Source: Bacillota bacterium (GTDB taxonomy: Bacteria; Bacillota; Clostridia; Oscillospirales; QAMX01). Taken from it: DNA of 6,297 bases. Location of the stretch: positions 1 to 6,297 of the forward strand of contig JAKPBM010000152.1 in the NCBI GenBank assembly GCA_029778935.1, given 5' to 3'. Positions 1 through 6,297 of the stretch are shown here, one piece after another. Position 1 is the first letter of the stretch; every line of letters begins with the position of its first letter. A program made the translations under genes and the position numbers. The notes under the pieces are model-generated. The model made no database searches. It saw nothing but the letters and a program-made list of their open reading frames with translations, and had not been told where the DNA came from.

Positions 1-856
<856 letters not shown>

Positions 857-889
857 AGGTACGCCCCATCAACAGGGAAGACGGAACAT

Positions 890-894
890 GGAGG
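890..894 (+). promoter_or_regulatory. Shine-Dalgarno of rpoC
   Basis: GGAGG lies 6 nt before the ATG at 901 and fixes that start. The 44-nt rpoB-rpoC gap contains no promoter or hairpin that I can recognise. Confidence 0.9.
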
Positions 895-900
895 AGTTAT

Positions 901-4593
<3,693 letters not shown>

Positions 4594-4631
4594 ACCTACC
4601 TGAGCGAACGGAAAACGTGTTCCGAAAGATA

Positions 4632-4671
4632 GGTTCCGGCACCGAAACTCTCGGTGCCGGAACCAAATTTT
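4632..4671 (+). terminator. Probable intrinsic terminator after rpoC
   Basis: A perfect 14-bp GC-rich stem (4632-4645 with 4651-4664, starting GGTTCCGGCACCGA) closes a 5-nt loop and is followed by AAATTTTAT. It starts 38 nt after the rpoC stop, where a terminator is expected. The T run begins 4 nt after the stem base and has only four Ts, so termination may be incomplete and allow some read-through into rpsL. Confidence 0.75.
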
Positions 4672-4679
4672 ATGATTCC

Positions 4680-4710
4680 TGTTATAATCTTTTGCAAAAT
4701 GGCAAAAGAT
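4680..4710 (+). promoter_or_regulatory. Possible extended -10 promoter overlapping an inverted repeat
   Basis: TGTTATAAT at 4680-4688 is a perfect extended -10 (TGnTATAAT), though bases 17 nt upstream (GAACCA) are a poor -35. A perfect 9-bp inverted repeat, ATCTTTTGC (4687-4695) and GCAAAAGAT (4702-4710) with 6 nt between, overlaps the end of the -10 and the expected start site. It could be an operator or a hairpin at the 5' end of a transcript. No gene other than rpsL lies downstream within 200 nt, so if active it would be a second, upstream rpsL promoter with a long leader. Confidence 0.4.
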
Positions 4711-4719
4711 AGGAAATAA

Positions 4720-4739
4720 GCGCTCGGCCGCATGAGCGC
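4720..4739 (+). repeat. GC-rich inverted repeat (hairpin)
   Basis: GCGCTC (4720-4725) and GAGCGC (4734-4739) enclose 8 nt (GGCCGCAT). It is the only GC-rich patch between the terminator and the promoter in an otherwise AT-rich spacer. No T run follows on either strand, so it does not look like a terminator. Function unknown. Confidence 0.4.
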
Positions 4740-4757
4740 CGGATCCCGATAAAAACG

Positions 4758-4770
4758 TCAAACAGTTTGA
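4758..4770. repeat. 13-nt palindrome
   Basis: TCAAACAGTTTGA is a perfect dyad around A4764, about 60 nt upstream of the rpsL -35. It has the size of a small operator half-site pair, but nothing identifies a regulator, and chance is possible in AT-rich sequence. Confidence 0.25.
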
Positions 4771-4830
4771 AAAATATCACAAAATCTAAAAGCTAAGACA
4801 CTCTCCGGCATTTTCATAGCTATTTTTGTC

Positions 4831-4859
4831 TTGACTTTGAATCCTGATTATGATAAAAT
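4831..4859 (+). promoter_or_regulatory. Sigma-A promoter of rpsL (str operon)
   Basis: TTGACT at 4831-4836 (5 of 6 to TTGACA) and TAAAAT at 4854-4859 (5 of 6 to TATAAT) are separated by exactly 17 nt. TG at 4851-4852 makes the -10 an extended one. AT-rich sequence immediately upstream, including TATTTTTGT at 4821-4829, could act as an UP element. The predicted start site is near 4866, which gives a leader of about 30 nt before the rpsL ATG. This is the best promoter in the window and suits a highly expressed ribosomal-protein operon. Confidence 0.85.
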
Positions 4860-4882
4860 GGCTATTGTTGATGAAAAATCGG

Positions 4883-4890
4883 AAAGGAGG
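4883..4890 (+). promoter_or_regulatory. Shine-Dalgarno of rpsL
   Basis: AAAGGAGG ends 6 nt before the ATG at 4897. It decides the start: in-frame TTG 4831 and ATG 4858 lie in the promoter and upstream of the likely transcription start. Confidence 0.93.
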
Positions 4891-4896
4891 AAAACC

Positions 4897-5322
4897 ATGC
4901 CAACCTTTAACCAGTTGGTTCGCAAAGGTCGGGAAAAGAGCTTGTATAAGTCCTCTGCGCCGGCATTGCAGGTCGGTATGAACACGCTGCGCCGTGAGCC
5001 CATCGATCTGAGCTCTCCGCAGAAGCGCGGTGTTTGCGTCGAGGTTAAGACCATGACGCCCAGGAAGCCGAACTCGGCTATCCGGAAAATCGCGCGTGTC
5101 CGTCTTACCAACGGCATCGAAGTTACCGCCTACATTCCCGGTATCGGCCATAACCTGCAGGAGCACTCCGTGGTTATGATCCGTGGCGGACGTGTTAAGG
5201 ACCTGCCTGGCGTCCGTTACCACATCATCCGCGGCGTTCTGGATACGCAGGGTGTTGCCAACCGCAGACAGGGCCGCTCCAAGTATGGTGCGAAGCGTCC
5301 CAAGGCGGCTACCAAGAAGTAA
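4897..5322 (+). CDS. rpsL: 30S ribosomal protein S12
   Basis: S12, 141 aa (B. subtilis 138), sits at the 30S decoding centre and helps control accuracy. It starts [11 protein letters not shown], as in the family. The segment at about 24-40 is the N-terminal extension seen in Bacillus-type S12 and missing in E. coli. The decoding loop reads MTPRKPNS at 53-60: Arg56 stands where E. coli K42 (K43 counting Met), M. tuberculosis K43 and B. subtilis K56 have Lys, the classical streptomycin-resistance site. Lys101 in [10 protein letters not shown] matches the second resistance site (E. coli K87/K88), and Asp102 is the residue that RimO methylthiolates in E. coli. Val48-Glu49 replace the common Thr-Arg of GVCTRV. 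The basic C-terminus ([14 protein letters not shown]) is normal. It is the first gene of the str operon behind a strong promoter and is followed by a structured 151-nt spacer before rpsG. Identity is certain. Confidence 0.99.
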   Translation: MPTFNQLVRKGREKSLYKSSAPALQVGMNTLRREPIDLSSPQKRGVCVEVKTMTPRKPNSAIRKIARVRLTNGIEVTAYIPGIGHNLQEHSVVMIRGGRVKDLPGVRYHIIRGVLDTQGVANRRQGRSKYGAKRPKAATKK

Positions 5323-5333
5323 TCAACCCCATC

Positions 5334-5432
5334 TGCTTTGCCAGGGGATTATATATAGATAGCAAAAGATATCTAATATAGTTGCGGTTTTGCCGCATCC
5401 TCTGCAAGGCGCCAGCAAGAGCTATGCTCTTG
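5334..5432 (+). promoter_or_regulatory. Candidate structured RNA (three-way junction plus hairpin) between rpsL and rpsG
   Basis: A closing helix P1 pairs 5334-5341 with 5404-5411 and 5343-5348 with 5398-5403, with C5342 bulged and three G-U pairs. It encloses P2 (5352-5361 with 5370-5380, 10 bp with one bulged A, loop GCAAAAGA) and P3 (TGCGG 5383-5387 with CCGCA 5393-5397). P3 abuts the 3' strand of P1 without a gap, as in a coaxial stack. A further perfect 7-bp hairpin, CAAGAGC/GCTCTTG (5416-5422, 5426-5432, 3-nt loop), follows before the rpsG ribosome-binding site. In E. coli the rpsL-rpsG intercistronic RNA binds S7, which represses its own translation, so an S7-binding element is the obvious hypothesis. 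The folding is by hand; conservation and function are unproven. Confidence 0.5.
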
Positions 5433-5443
5433 AGTACCTGTGA

Positions 5444-5944
<501 letters not shown>

Positions 5945-5954
5945 TTGGGCCTGG

Positions 5955-6024
5955 TTTTCCGGCCGAATCCACGCAAAATATGCTTAACGCAACCGCCGGA
6001 AAGGGACAGGTCTGTCGCCGGCGG
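5955..6024 (+). promoter_or_regulatory. Competing RNA helices in the rpsG-fusA spacer
   Basis: The segment GCCGG at 5995-5999 can pair in two exclusive ways. Upstream, TTTTCCGGC (5955-5963) pairs with GCCGGAAAG (5995-6003, one G-U). Downstream, CCGCCGG (5993-5999) pairs with CCGGCGG (6018-6024), which also allows an inner GACA/TGTC stem (6005-6008, 6013-6016). CCGCCG (5993-5998) can also pair with CGGCGG at 6039-6044 in the next hairpin. This may be a switchable leader for fusA, or simply what GC-rich spacer sequence allows. No promoter is evident in the 132-nt spacer. Confidence 0.35.
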
Positions 6025-6036
6025 AATCTAATATGA

Positions 6037-6063
6037 AACGGCGGGTTTTTACTAACCCGCGTT
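6037..6063 (+). promoter_or_regulatory. Hairpin immediately upstream of the fusA ribosome-binding site
   Basis: GCGGGTT (6041-6047) pairs with AACCCGC (6054-6060), and past a bulged G6040 three more pairs form (AAC 6037-6039 with GTT 6061-6063). The stem ends 1 nt before the Shine-Dalgarno sequence AAGGAG. No T run follows it, so it is not a terminator on this strand; an effect on fusA translation or mRNA stability is possible. Confidence 0.5.
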
Positions 6064-6064
6064 G

Positions 6065-6070
6065 AAGGAG
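6065..6070 (+). promoter_or_regulatory. Shine-Dalgarno of fusA
   Basis: AAGGAG ends 6 nt before the ATG at 6077 and confirms that start. Confidence 0.9.
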
Positions 6071-6076
6071 TAGAAC

Positions 6077-6297
6077 ATGCCAAGGCAATTTCCATTGGAG
6101 CTAACAAGAAACATCGGGATCATGGCGCACATTGATGCGGGTAAAACCACTACCACCGAGCGTATTCTCTATTACACCGGCCGTAACTACAAGCTGGGAG
6201 AAACGCACGAAGGTACCGCAACAATGGACTGGATGGAGCAGGAACAGGAGCGCGGAATTACCATCACTTCGGCGGCAACCACCTGTTTTTGGCAGGG
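6077..6297 (+). CDS. fusA: Elongation factor G, N-terminal part (3' end outside window)
   Basis: EF-G is the cytosolic GTPase that drives tRNA-mRNA translocation and, with RRF, ribosome recycling. The window holds 73 codons plus two bases. It starts [20 protein letters not shown], the canonical EF-G N-terminus. The G1 P-loop AHIDAGKT is at residues 17-24 with Lys23 and Thr24. Switch I follows, with GETHEG at 41-46, [14 protein letters not shown] at 50-63 and the invariant Mg-coordinating Thr62. The start is set by AAGGAG 6 nt upstream. The order rpsL-rpsG-fusA is the classical str operon and supports the housekeeping EF-G rather than a tetracycline-protection paralogue. Only part of the G domain is visible, so fusidic-acid-related residues further on cannot be judged. 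Confidence 0.97.
   Translation, partial: MPRQFPLELTRNIGIMAHIDAGKTTTTERILYYTGRNYKLGETHEGTATMDWMEQEQERGITITSAATTCFWQ

Larger units (their letters stand above)
4594..4896 (+). other. Gene-free AT-rich spacer between rpoC and rpsL
   Basis: This 303-nt stretch is much richer in A and T than the flanking genes and has no supported gene on either strand. It contains, in order, a terminator-like hairpin, a possible extended -10 element overlapping a 9-bp inverted repeat, a GC-rich 6-bp hairpin, a 13-nt palindrome, an AT-rich tract and the rpsL promoter, each listed separately. Bacillus carries a small L7Ae-family gene at this position; no reading frame of about 80 codons of that kind is present here. 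The spacer probably separates an rpoBC transcription unit from the str unit. Confidence 0.85.

Noticed and set aside
4720..4739. GC-rich hairpin as a second terminator
   Set aside because: There is no T run after the stem on either strand and no - strand gene that would need it.
4831..4896. N-terminal extension of rpsL from TTG 4831 or ATG 4858
   Set aside because: These codons overlap the -35 and -10 of the promoter and precede the probable transcription start. The S12 family begins at MPT, and a strong Shine-Dalgarno sequence sits 6 nt before ATG 4897.
5337..5366. TATATA-rich sequence after rpsL as an rpsG promoter
   Set aside because: No -35 lies at 16-18 nt from any good -10, and the bases are better explained as paired arms of the P2 hairpin.

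Overview
This is a housekeeping segment of a bacterial chromosome, with every gene on the + strand. It carries the 3' end of rpoB, complete rpoC, complete rpsL and rpsG, and the first 73 codons of fusA. This is the classical rpoBC-str (rpsL-rpsG-fusA) junction. I see no mobile element, CRISPR array, tRNA, rRNA or defence gene.

The organism is most likely a fairly GC-rich member of the Bacillota, probably class Clostridia. Four features point there. S12 has the longer N-terminal segment (residues about 24-40) found in Bacillus-type S12 and absent from E. coli. RpoC has an uninterrupted trigger loop, without the large E. coli insertion. S7 is 156 aa and close to Bacillus S7 throughout. Every start follows a strong AGGAGG-type Shine-Dalgarno sequence. 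I cannot name a genus from this window.

Layout: bases 1-856 encode the RpoB C-terminal part, including active-site and clamp-contact segments and an acidic tail. After a 44-nt gap, rpoC (901-4593) encodes the 1230-aa beta' subunit with both zinc sites, the NADFDGD catalytic loop, bridge helix and trigger loop. A 303-nt AT-rich spacer (4594-4896) holds a 14-bp terminator-like hairpin, a possible extended -10 overlapping an inverted repeat, and a very good sigma-A promoter (TTGACT, 17 nt, TAAAAT) for rpsL. It holds no gene; Bacillus has a small L7Ae-type gene at this place. Next come rpsL (4897-5322), a 151-nt spacer that can fold into a compact three-way-junction RNA plus a hairpin, rpsG (5474-5944, GTG start), a 132-nt spacer with competing GC-rich helices, and fusA (from 6077, cut by the window end).

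The genes supply the two large subunits of RNA polymerase and three parts of the translation machinery: decoding-site protein S12, 30S head organiser S7 and translocase EF-G. The likely architecture is termination of most rpoBC transcripts after rpoC, re-initiation at the rpsL promoter, and co-transcription of rpsL-rpsG-fusA with control through RNA structure in the spacers. The strongest leads are the rpsL-rpsG spacer RNA (candidate S7 autoregulatory site), an Arg in S12 at the classical streptomycin-resistance lysine, and unusual residues in the RNA polymerase bridge helix.
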